A program made the position numbers and the translations under genes. From contig CATNEN010000039.1 in the NCBI GenBank assembly GCA_950097015.1, positions 3,236,001 through 3,300,000 on the forward strand: a DNA stretch of 64,000 nucleotides, in the 5' to 3' direction. Of the stretch, positions 1 to 9,500 are shown in pieces. The stretch comes from Macrostomum hystrix (Eukaryota; Platyhelminthes; Macrostomidae). How positions within the stretch are numbered: the stretch's first letter is position 1; the number at the start of each line of letters is the position of its first letter. The notes beneath the pieces are model-generated. The model was not told the DNA's origin. It saw only the letters and a list, made by a program, of their open reading frames with translations, and did not search any database.

Positions 1-20
1 ATTAGTCAGATAAGTCAAGA

Positions 21-145
21 CCAGACACCCACCCCACACCCGACACCCTCCCCTGACCAGACACCCACCCCAGACCCGACACCCTCCCCTGACCAGACAC
101 CCACCCCAGACCCGACACCCTCCCCTGACCAGACACCCACCCCAG
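21..145. repeat. 36-bp tandem repeat in a terminal intron
   Basis: The unit CCAGACACCC-ACCCCAGACC-CGACACCCTC-CCCTGA is repeated about 3.5 times with one variant base in the first copy. It lies in the intron after Kunitz exon 3. Strong strand bias (C-rich on plus). No function is evident. Confidence 0.9.
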
Positions 146-193
146 GCCACTGATTGGGCGGTGGCTGAAGACATCAGAGTCCAAGACACTCAC

Positions 194-385
194 CGGCCAG
201 CGAGCTGGGCATGCAGTGCTGCCGGCACTCGTCTAGCGTACCGAAGCTGTTGCCAGCCAGCGAGTCGTTGGGGCACACAGTCCGCCGGATGCACGCCCTC
301 TGCTGGTCGCTATAGAAGTACATGTCGTGAGGTGACTCGCAGTGAGTAACGTCTGAATTGATCTCGAACGAAGCGAAGCAGCGAT
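194..385 (-). CDS. Kunitz-like domain 3 exon of the giant gene (last exon inside the window)
   Basis: A strong acceptor (TTTATCTTCTTTTAG) opens the exon at 385 and GCCG|GTGAGT closes it at 194; 192 nt, phase 1 in and out. Translation starts RCFASFEINSD and contains six cysteines at Kunitz positions: RC, HC, then MYFYSDQQRAC, VC, and NSFGTLDECRQHC. Spacings of 12, 15, 5, 16 and 3 are the closest of the three to a standard BPTI domain. The P1-position residue is Glu. The intron after it holds a 36-bp tandem repeat and the gene continues beyond position 1, so more domains are expected outside the window. Confidence 0.77.
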
Positions 386-503
386 CTAAAAGAAGATAAA
401 AAATTCCACTGTTAGAGGGAATTGATTTTCAATGCATTTTGCATAGTTTTATGTATTCTCTGCATGCTTATTCATCCAGGTGTAAATCAAAAGTCTTTCA
501 CAC

Positions 504-746
504 CCTGCACAACGCTGTCCGTGGCCTGTTTCACGCAGGCCACGCCACAGGCGCCCCTGTCAGCGAAGAACTCCTGCTCAGCGAGGCTCCGGCAGGCGGT
601 TGTGTTCTTGACCATCGCAGGCAGGCAGGCGCCAGTGCTGGCCGAGTAGCGATAGCGCAGGTCGCCGCCATCTGGCGACTGCGCGGCCGTGAAGTCCAGA
701 CAGGCGAGTGCGGAGCTCGGCATGGCGCACCGGGAGCTGAGGTCGT
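504..746 (-). CDS. Kunitz-like domain 2 exon of the giant gene
   Basis: The exon opens after CTTATTCATTAG at 746 and ends at TGCAGG|GTGTGA at 504; 243 nt, phase 1 in and phase 1 out, as is usual for Kunitz exons. It carries all six cysteines: SRC-x8-LAC (the canonical first spacing), RYRYSASTGAC, TTAC, then EFFADRGACGVAC with the C-x3-C end. The RYRY segment matches the central strand of the BPTI fold. The loop between Cys2 and Cys3 is about 24 residues instead of 15. The P1-position residue is Leu. It joins in phase to the exons on both sides. Confidence 0.75.
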
Positions 747-1703
747 CTAATGAATAAGCGTTCAGGTGTTCATTTTATCAGGCATTGGCGTAGCCAGGAT
801 TTTTGTCTAGTGGGCCGTCTTTTGGGGGCGCCACTACCAGGGGGGCGCCACTACCAGGGGGCGCCACTACCAGGGGGGCGCCACTACCAGGGGGGCGCCA
901 CTACCAGGGGGCGCCACTACCAGGGGGGCGCCACTACCAGGGGGCGCCACTACCAGGGGGGCGCCACTACCAGGGGGGCGCCATTACCAGTGGGGGCCAA
1001 TGCCAATACTAGGAGCCGGGGTGCCACCACCACGGGGCGTCCTTACTTACTTTTCAGGGGGGCCTGGGGCACCTGACGCACAGACACAGGAACGGCATGC
1101 CCCCAGGCCGGCGAACTAGGCGAAAGCCGCCCATCGCGCCGCCTCCCCTGAGCAGGCACCTCACACACACACAGCAGCAAGCCAAGCGGGGAAGGGGGCG
1201 GCAGCCGGAGTGCCTCTCACCCCAGGCCCGCACACGCACAGAGCAGACCAAGCCGGGGCGGAAGGCTGATAGAAATCAGTCCTCAGGGGGGGCCTGGTGG
1301 CGAGTGTACACTTTATCCAATCGCGCTGACGGAAATCCAGATGAGCACGCCGCGGTGTACACCCGCCCCCCAGCCACCCCCCCGCAAGGTCTAACGCACC
1401 AGCGCCAACGCACATAACTCATACAACGCAGAACAGGCACACAGAAGGTAGGAGCGAAGCTATTTTTCAAGCTTTGATTGCACGAAATATGGTGCACCTC
1501 CGCCGGTCGCTACTGTCCAAACCCCCCCAACAAGTACCGAAATTAATCGTGACTTGAAGGGTGAATCGAACTAGCGTCCTTTGGAGTGCGAGGCAGCGAC
1601 GTTAGCCGCTGACCCCACTCGCCCCTTAAACCACGGGGCGTCCGTATCAGGGGGCGCCGCTACTCGGACTACTCATCCAGATGATCACAGTGCATGTTCT
1701 CAC
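747..1703. repeat. Intron with ten copies of a 17-18-bp G/C-rich repeat (823-990)
   Basis: GGGGGGCGCCACTACCAG (or one to two G fewer) occurs ten times between 823 and 990, next to GGCGTAGCCAGGATTTTT at 787, a sequence style I associate with invertebrate repetitive elements. A related piece (CACGGGGCGTCC, GGGGGCGCCGCTAC) recurs at 1633-1663, beside the tRNA-like SINE fragment. The G-runs on the plus strand could form quadruplexes. The remainder of the intron shows no gene. Confidence 0.8.
1551..1625 (-). mobile_element. tRNA-derived SINE head (fragment)
   Basis: On the minus strand GGGGCGAGTGGGGTCAGCGG leads to a tRNA-like stretch and a B-box-like GTTCGATTCAC (1571-1561). The acceptor-stem halves do not pair, so this is not a functional tRNA. 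It sits inside the intron between Kunitz exons 1 and 2. Confidence 0.55.
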
Positions 1704-1986
1704 GCTGAAATCGCCTAAGGCAGCTGGCCTCGCACATGGCGAGGGTGTCGAATCGATTCGCCGAACCGTTGTCCAACAGTGAGTACTCGTAAGCGGCGCA
1801 GAGGCCATTGTTTGGCACGTAGCCGAAGGCCGATCGAGAGCTCGGGCTAGACAGCATCGGCGATGTCGGCACACCGTTGAAGCCGCCGGTCTCTTGACGG
1901 CACGGTTCATAGTCTGGGTATGTGTACCGGACACAACGTTTATCATGTACGCGTGACAACTGACAAACATGCGTGCCCGGAACATA
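1704..1986 (-). CDS. Kunitz-like domain 1 exon of the giant gene
   Basis: The open minus-strand segment contains six cysteines in Kunitz order: VC-x9-RC, then RYTYPDYEPC, a long insert, NNGLC, and finally NRFDTLAMCEASC with the invariant C-x3-C end and the NRF motif typical of the family. Spacing is abnormal: 10 residues between Cys2 and Cys3 and 34 between Cys3 and Cys4, where about 15 and 7 are usual. The residue after Cys2 (P1 in inhibitory members) is Val, so trypsin inhibition is unlikely. The exon probably starts at 1986 (GGTTAG acceptor with an in-frame stop overlapping it; weak polypyrimidine tract) and ends at TTTCAGC|GTGAGA, phase 1. A closer acceptor at about 1947 is possible but would lose Cys1. 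Confidence 0.58.
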
Positions 1987-2479
1987 CTAACCCGTACTCT
2001 TGAAGAATTTCTCTCAACTATAAACTTTCGACGCTAGACACTAGACCCGCAGCCAGCGACGACCTCATTTCACTGACTCCTGAGCACGCACGCACACAGA
2101 TACCGTACGCAGGCATGCGCTCACACAGGGTGTCTACATCTTCCCTGACTTTCTCATCGTCAGGGCCGAGGTTGGCCCTCGGGCATAAATTGCACAAGCC
2201 CCCAAGCCTTCTCTCCGCGGCTGGGCCCCAAATGAATGTGGCCTCGCCGCGGAGTCAAACTTCGAGACCTTGGCGCAAACGCGCAAACGCGCAAACCAAC
2301 AGAACTTCTGCTACAGAACGTCGAAAATTCAAGAGATTAAAAGCATTGATTTCATTTGCTCTTGATTTTTTATTAATGAAATTCAGTTTTCGCTAAATGA
2401 GTTGCCAATGACCGTCATGTATGAACATACGCATTTTGTACGCACCTAACAGTCTCGACACATCTTGCGACCTGCGCAC
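1987..2479. other. Intron between the TSR and Kunitz 1 exons
   Basis: No further exon or known repeat is recognised here. The plus-strand frame at 2115-2396 has no features of a gene. Confidence 0.5.
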
Positions 2480-2815
2480 CCGGATGGTCGGCTGGCAACT
2501 GACCTTACGCCAGGCCACGACATTGTTTAGACCCCGGCAGAAGCTCATCGACACCGGCTGGTCGCCCAGTTGACACGTTGGTGTCAAAATCCTGTAATTC
2601 CCGGCGCTGCAGTTGTCATGCTGCCATGTCACGGTGTAGTTCTTGTTCACTGGGTCGCAATGCTCTTTGTAAACACAGCTGCGCAACAGTTCTTTAGACT
2701 GCTCAACAGTGAGCTGCTCAATGCAGGTTCTCAAAGGCAGAGGGTCTCTGTACGCATCCACACACCACACCTCTCTGGTCATGTAGCTCTCCTGGGTCAT
2801 GTGGTCGCACACGCA
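2480..2815 (-). CDS. Thrombospondin type-1-like (TSR) exon of the giant gene
   Basis: The acceptor CAAACTTTTTACAG opens the exon at 2815 in phase 0. The first 60 or so residues, joined to PWSE of the preceding exon, give C-V-C, then TREVWC, RTC, RSC and EHC: six cysteines with the R-x-V-x-C core of ADAMTS/papilin-type TSRs. A second, more degenerate TSR-like segment follows (TWQHDNCSAG, then PTC, SFC, VSC). TSRs mediate extracellular-matrix and glycan binding. The 3' end is uncertain. A phase-0 donor after ATCCGG (2480) fits the next exon as I drew it; a stronger-looking donor at 2446 (TTAG|GTGCGT) would leave in phase 1 and not fit. Two N-glycosylation sequons (NYT, NCS) are visible. Confidence 0.62.
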
Positions 2816-3129
2816 CTGTAAAAAGTTTGTGTTAATTAACAAGTCTTTGAGAATGCGCAATAATTTACGCTGACGATAAGAAAGTGTCAATGGAATTGGC
2901 AGATGTCAGTCAGTCGCGACGGATTTCGGTGCCCATAGTACCACTGTGAACATTATTGCAGTCATTTGTTTTTGGACTCAGACAAGATTTACCTCTCATT
3001 ACCTCTCTCTCAATGCGTTAAAAGTCATGAATATTAAAGCAATGTAATCTGACGTCACTCTATTGACAAAGCCTCATATATATTATTGTGTTGCAAAATA
3101 ACGAAATTCGCAATATTAGCACTACTCAC

Positions 3130-3227
3130 CTCAGACCATGGAGAAAAATCCAGGCCCGAAAACTGTTTAGTGTCGTTAAATACCAGGTACGGGTAATCCG
3201 TTCCCTCAACACCAGCATGAGCTCGAA
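3130..3227 (-). CDS. Exon of the giant gene leading into the TSR domain
   Basis: The minus-strand acceptor (TCGGCAACTTCAG) opens at 3227 and the exon ends in CTGAG|GTGAGT at 3130, giving 98 nt that enter in phase 1 and leave in phase 0. It reads RAHAGVEGTDYPYLVFNDT and ends FSGLDFSPWSE. The terminal PWSE joins the next exon, which starts CVCDH, forming W-S-x-C, the signature start of a thrombospondin type-1 repeat. One N-glycosylation sequon (NDT) is present. A longer open frame over the same DNA is an alternative reading that ignores these splice sites. Confidence 0.6.
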
Positions 3228-3305
3228 CTGAAGTTGCCGAACAGAAAGATAAGGCATATCAAAACAGCAGAAAGACAGACCCGCTAATTCCAACTGATCA
3301 CTTAC

Positions 3306-3324
3306 GTCCGATTTCACGCACGTC
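3306..3324 (-). CDS. Candidate 19-nt microexon of the giant gene
   Basis: The minus-strand acceptor TTTGAAAATTCCAG is followed by 19 nt encoding DVREIG plus one base, then a consensus GTAAGT donor. It enters in phase 0, as left by the 3434-3489 exon, and exits in phase 1, as required by the exon at 3227. The splice sites are better than expected by chance for such a short interval, but only transcript data can confirm an exon this small. Confidence 0.4.
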
Positions 3325-3433
3325 CTGGAATTTTCAAATAAAGGAAAACTATGAACAATGTGCATATATCCCAGTAGGAAGTTGAAATTGGAAATAAGAA
3401 ACACTCACACTTTTTTATAAAACTCAAACTTAC

Positions 3434-3489
3434 CCCAGAGTCAATGCCGCGCATCGGCGGAAAAGGAGTCGAAAACAACAAAGGCGAAG
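3434..3489 (-). CDS. Candidate 56-nt linker exon of the giant gene
   Basis: On the minus strand AATTTGCAG precedes 3489 and GTAAGT follows 3434, giving a 56-nt exon with near-consensus splice sites. Entered with one carried base, it reads SPLLFSTPFPP then MRGIDSG and ends on a codon boundary. The entry phase matches the phase-1 donors near the end of the giant exon and the exit phase matches the next candidate exon. It has no recognisable domain and would be a Ser/Pro linker between the mucin array and the Cys-rich C-terminal region. It could be skipped, because direct joining of the giant exon to 3227 is also in phase. Confidence 0.45.
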
Positions 3490-3568
3490 CTGCAAATTGC
3501 ACAATTAATGTTTCTCAGAATGCCATTACACCTGCAGTTACTCTTTCAAGTACTACAAAAATATGTAA

Positions 3569-6500
3569 TCAAGTATAAAAAAACGAACCCGTCGAAAGGA
3601 AAGGCAAAAGAAGACGAGGCAACGCTGTCGTGAAAATGCTAACACTAGGAGTACTACTTTTCATACTTCTCAAACCCACAGTCAAGGGCGAGACAGTAGA
3701 TATAGCGCTTGATAGCGAGTCAGTCTCAACCCCAAATGTCGCAGCCACTGTAAAGCCCTCGGTCGAAGCCGACTCAGTGCTCAATGTCGCCGCGGTGGAT
3801 TCCAATCTGCTTACAGTCGGCGTCTCGACTCTCGCTTTACTTGTGGCTTCTGGCTCGCCCGTAGCAGCAGTCGAAATTGCAATAGATGGCGATTCAGTCT
3901 CGATGCTTGGTGTCACGGAAGCAGAAGAGCTCTCGGTCGAAGCCGACACCGTACTCATCGCAGTCGCTTCCCAAGTGCTTACAGTCGGCGTCTCGACTCT
4001 CGCTGTACTTGAGGCTTCTGGCTCACCTGTTACAGCAGTCGAAATGGCAATAGATGACGATTCAGTCTCGATGCTTGATGTCACGGAAGCAGAAGAGCTC
4101 TCGGTCGAAGCCGACACCGTACTCATCGCAGTCGCTTCCCAAGTGCTTACAGTCGGCGTCTCGACTCTCGCTGTACTTGAGGCTTCTGGCTCGCTCGTTG
4201 CTGCAGTCAAAGCTGCACTGGATGGCGATTCAGTCTCGATGCTTGGTGTCAAAGAGGCAGAAGAGCTCTCGGTCGAAGCCGACACCGTACTCGTCGCAGT
4301 CGCTTCTGAAGTGCTTACAGTGGGCGTCTCGACTCTCGCTGTACTTGTGGCTTCTGGCTCACCTGTTGCAGCAGTCGAAATTGTAATAGATGGCGATTCA
4401 GTCTCGATGCTAGGTGTCGCAGCGGCAGAAGAGCGCCCGGCGGAAGCCGACTCTGCACTCGTCGCAGTCGCTTCCGAAGTGCTTACAGTCGGCGTCTCGA
4501 CTCTCGCTGCGCTTGTGGCTTCTTGCTCGCCCGTTGATGCAGTCAAAGCTGCACTGGATGGCGATTCAGTCTCGATGTTTGGTGTCAAAGAGGCAGAAGA
4601 GCTCTCGGTTGAAGACGACAACGTACTCGTCGCAGTCGCTTCCGAAATGCTTACAGTGGGCGTCTCGACTCCCGCTGTACTTGTGGCTTCTTGCTCGCCC
4701 GTTGTTGCAGTCGAAATTGCAATAGATGGCGATTCAGTCTCGATGCTTGGTGTCGAAGCGGAAAAGGAGGTCACGGTGGAGGCCGACTCCGAACTTGTCG
4801 CACTCGCTTCCGAAGCGCCTACGGTCCACGTCTCGACTCTCGCTGTACTTGTGGCTTCTGGCTCGCCCGTAGCAGCAGTCGAAATTGCAATAGATGGCGA
4901 TTCAGTCTCGATGCTTGGTGTCACGGAAGCAGAAGAGCTCTCGGTCGAAGCCGACACCGTACTCATCGCAGTCGCTTCCCAAGTGCTTACAGTCGGCGTC
5001 TCGACTCTCGCTGTACTTGAGGCTTCTGGCTCACCTGTTACAGCAGTCGAAATGGCAATAGATGACGATTCAGTCTCGATGCTTGATGTCACGGAAGCAG
5101 AAGAGCTCTCGGTCGAAGCCGACACCGTACTCATCGCAGTCGCTTCCCAAGTGCTTACAGTCGGCGTCTCGACTCTCGCTGTACTTGAGGCTTCTGGCTC
5201 ACCTGTTACAGCAGTCGAAATGGCAATAGATGACGATTCAGTCTCGATGCTTGATGTCTTGGAAGAAGAAGAGCTCTCGGTCGAAGCCGACACCGTACTC
5301 GTCGTAGTCGCTTCCGAAGTGCTTACAGATGGCGTCTCGACTCTCGTTGCGCTTGAGGCTTCTGGCTCGCTCGTTGCCGCAGTCGAAGCTGCACTGGATG
5401 ACGATTCAGTCTCTAAGCTTTGTGTCGCACCGACCGTTGATTCTGTAGGAGCAGGTGACTCATGTGTTGATGTCGCTGACGTTTGAAGTTTACTTGCATT
5501 CAGTCTTGTGTCATCCAGGACTTGGCTAGGCTTCGTCTCCTTTGTTTTTGTATATACTTCAGTCTCAATAGCAGCAGCAGTAGTACTAATATCAACTGAT
5601 GGAAAATTAGTATGCAACGCCGTTGCTGTCCCCATATCAACGATTGATGGCACGGCGGCAGTGGAGCCCTCTGTCGAAGCCGACTCCGTTCTCGTCGCAG
5701 TAGCTTCCGAAGAGCTTACAGTCGGCGTCTCGACTCTCGCTGTACTTGAGGCTTCTGGCTCACCTGTTGCAGCAGTCGAAATTGTAATAGATGGCGATTC
5801 AGTCTCGATGCTTGATGTCTTGGAAGAAGAAGAGCTCTGTGTCGAAGCCGACACCATACCCGTCGTAGTCGCTTCCGAAGTGCTTACAGATGGCGTCTCG
5901 ACTCTCGCTGTACTTGTGGCTTCTGGCTCGCCCGTTGCTCCAGTCAAGGCTGCACTGGATGGCGATTCAGTCTCGATGCTTGGTGTCGAAGCGGAAAAAG
6001 AGGTCACGGTGGAGGCCGACTCCAAACTTGTCGCACTCGCTTCCGAAGTGCCTACGGTCCGCGTCTCGACTCTCGCTGTGCTTGTGGCTTCTGGCGCGCT
6101 CGCTTCTGCAGTCGAAGCTGCACTGAATGGCGATTCAGTCTCGATGCTTCGTGTTGCAGCAGCAGAAGAGCTCTCGGTCGAAACCTGGCTCGCGTCTGAA
6201 GTGCTTACAGTCGGTGTCTCGACTCTCGCTGTGATTGTGGCTTCTGGCTCACCTGTTGCAGCAGTCGAAATTGTAATAGATGGCGATTCAGTCTCGATGC
6301 TTGGTGTTACGTAAGAAGAAGAGTTCTCGGTCGAAGCCGACACCGTACTCGTCGCAGTCGCTTCTGAAGTGCTTACGGTCGGCGTCTCGACTCTCGCTTT
6401 ACTTGAGGCTTCTGGCGCGCTCGTTGCTGCAGTCAAAGCTGCACTGGATGGCGATTCAGTCTCGATGCTTCGTGTCGCGGAAGCAGAAGAGCTCCCGGTT

Positions 6501-9500
6501 GAAGCCGACACCGTACTCGTCGCAGTCGCTTCCGAAGTGCTTACAGATGGCGTCTTGACTCCCGCTGCGCTTGAGGCTTCTGGCTCGCTCGTTGCTGCAG
6601 TCGAAGCTGCACTGGATGGCGATTCAGTCTCGATGCTTGGTGTCGAATCGGTAGAAGAGGTCACGGTGGAGGCCGACTCCGAACTTGTCGCACTCGCTTC
6701 GGAAGTGCCTACGGTCCGCGTCTCGACTCTTGCTGTACTTGTGGCTTCTGTCTTGCCCGTAGCAGCAGTCGAGGCTGCACTGGATGACGATTCAGTCTCG
6801 ATGCTTGGTGTCTTGGAAGCAGAAGAACTCTCGGTCGAAGCCGACACCGTACTCGTCGCAGTCGCTTCCGAAGTGCTTACAGATGGCGTCTCGACTCCCG
6901 CTGCGCTTGAGGCTTCTGGCTCGCTCGTTGCTGCAGTCCAAGCTGCACTGGATGGCGATTCAGTCTCGATGCTTGGTGTCGAAGCGGAAAAAGAGGTCAC
7001 GGTGGAGGCCGACTCCGAACTTGTCGCACTCGCTTCCGAAGTGCCTACGGTCCGAGTCTCGACTCTCGCTGTGCTTGTGGCTTCTGGCGCGCTCGCTTCT
7101 GCAGTCGAAGCTGCACTGGATGGCGATTCAGTCTCGATGCTTCGTGTTGCGGCAGCAGAAGAGCTCTCGGTCGAAACCTGGCTCGCTTCTGAAGTGCTTA
7201 CAGTCGGTGTCTCGACTCTCGCTGTGCTTGAGGCTTCTGGCTCGCTCAATGTTGCACTTGAAGCTGCACTGGAAGGCGATTCAGTCTCGATGCTTGGCGT
7301 CGAATCGGTAGAAGAGGTCACGGTGGAGGCCGACTCCGAACTTGTCGCACTCGCTTCGGAAGTGCCTACGGTCCGCGTCTCGACTCTTGCTGTACTTGTG
7401 GCTTCTGTCTTGCCCGTAGCAGCAGTCGAAGCTGCACTGGATGACGATTCAGTCTCGATGCTTGGTGTCACGGAAGCAGAAGAACTCTCGGTCGAAGCCG
7501 ACACCGTACTCGTCGCAGTCGCTTCCGAAGTGCTTACGGTCGGCGTCTCGACTCTCGCTGTGATTGTGGCTTCTGGCTCGCCCGTTGCTCCAGTCAAAGC
7601 TGCACTGGATGGCGATTCAGTCTCGATGCTTGGTGTCGAAGCGGAAAAAGAGGTCACGGTGGAGGCCGACTCCGAACTTGTCGCACTCGCTTCCGAAGTG
7701 CCTACGGTCCGCGTCTCGACTCTCGCTGTGCTTGTGGCTTCTGGCGCGCTCGCTTCTGCAGTCGAAGCTGCACTGGATGGCGATTCAGTCTCGATGCTTC
7801 GTGTTGCGGCAGCAGAAGAGCTCTCGGTCGAAACCTGGCTCGCTTCTGAAGTGCTTACAGTCGGTGTCTCGAATCTCGCCGTGATTGTGGCTTCTGGCTC
7901 GCTCGTTGCTGCCGTGGAAGCTGCACGAGATGGCGATTCAGTCTCGATGCTTCGTGTCGCGGAAGCAGAAGAGCTCCCGGTTGAAGCCGACACTGTACTC
8001 GTCGCAGTCGCTTCCGAAGTGCTTACGGTCGGCGTCTCGACTCTCGCTGTGCTTGTGGCTTCTGGCTCACCTGTTGCAGCAGTCGAAATTGTAATAGATG
8101 GCGATTCAGTCTCGATGCTTGGTGTCACGGAAGCAGAAGAACTCTCGGTCGAAGCTGACACCGTACTCGTCGCAGTCGCTTCCGAAGTGCTTACAGATGG
8201 CGTCTCGACTCCCGCTGCGCTTGAGGCTTCTGGCTCGCCCGTTGCTCCAGTCAAAGCTGCACTGGATGGCGATTCAGTCTCGATGCTTGGTGTCGCGGCG
8301 GCAGAAGAGCTCCCGGTTGAAGCCGACACCGTACTCGTCGCAGTCGCTTCCGAAGTGCTTACAGATGGCGTCTCGACTCCCGCTGCGCTTGAGGCTTCTG
8401 GCTCGCTCGTTGCTGCAGTCCAAGCTGCACTGGATGGCGATTCAGTCTCGATGCTTGGTGTCGAAGCGGAAAAAGAGGTCACGCTGGAGGCCGACTCCGA
8501 ACTTGTCGCACTCGCTTCCGAAGTGCCTACGGTCCGAGTCTCGACCCTCGCTGTGCTTGTGGCTTCTGGCGCGCTCGCTTCTGCAGTCGAAGCTGCACTG
8601 GATGGCGACTCAGTCTCGATGCTTCTTGTTGCGGCAGCAGAAGAGCTCTCGGTCGAAACCTGGCTCGCTTCTGAAGTGCTAACAGTCGGTGTCTCGACTC
8701 TCACTGTGTTTGAGGCTTCTGGCTCGCTCGATGTTGCACTTGAAGCTGCACTGGAAGGCGATTCAGTCTCGATGCTTGGTGTCGAATCGGTAGAAGAGGT
8801 CACGGTGGAGGCCGACTCCGAACTTGTCGCACTCGCTTCGGAAGTGCCTACGGTCCGCGTCTCGACTCTTGCTGTACTTGTGGCTTCTGTCTTGCCCGTA
8901 GCAGCAGTCGAAGCTGCACTGGATGACGATTCAGTCTCGATGCTTGGTGTCACGGAAGCAGAAGAGCTCTCGGTCGAAGCCGACACTGTACTCGTCGCAG
9001 TCGCTTCCGAAGTGCCTACGGTCCGCGTCTCGACTCTCGCTGTACTTGTGGCTTCTGGCTCGCCCGTAGCAGCAGTCGAAATTGCAATAGATGGCGATTC
9101 TGTCTCGATGCTTGGGGTCTTGGAAGCAGAAGAGCTCTCGGTCGAAGCCGACACCGTACTCGTCGCAGTCGCTTCCGAAGTGCTTACAGATGGCGTCTTG
9201 ACTCCCGCTGCGCTTGAGGCTTCTGGCTCGCTCGTTGCTGCAGTCGAAGCTGCACTGGATGGCGATTCAGTCTCGATGCTTGGTGTCGCGGCGGCAAAAG
9301 AGCTCCCGGTTGAAGCCGACACCGTACTCGTCGCAGTCGCTTCCCAAGTGCTTACAGTCGGCGTCTCGACTCTCGCTGTACTTGAGGCTTCTGGCTCACC
9401 TGTTGCAGCAGTCGAAATTGTAATAGATGGCGATTCAGTCTCGATGCTTCGTGTTGCGGCAGCAGAAGAGCTCTCGGTCGAAACCTGGCTCGCTTCTGAA

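Noticed and set aside
750-1076. Gly/Pro-rich plus-strand frames over the GGGGGGCGCC repeat
   Set aside because: Produced by the intronic tandem repeat; the minus-strand Kunitz exons on both sides define this as an intron.
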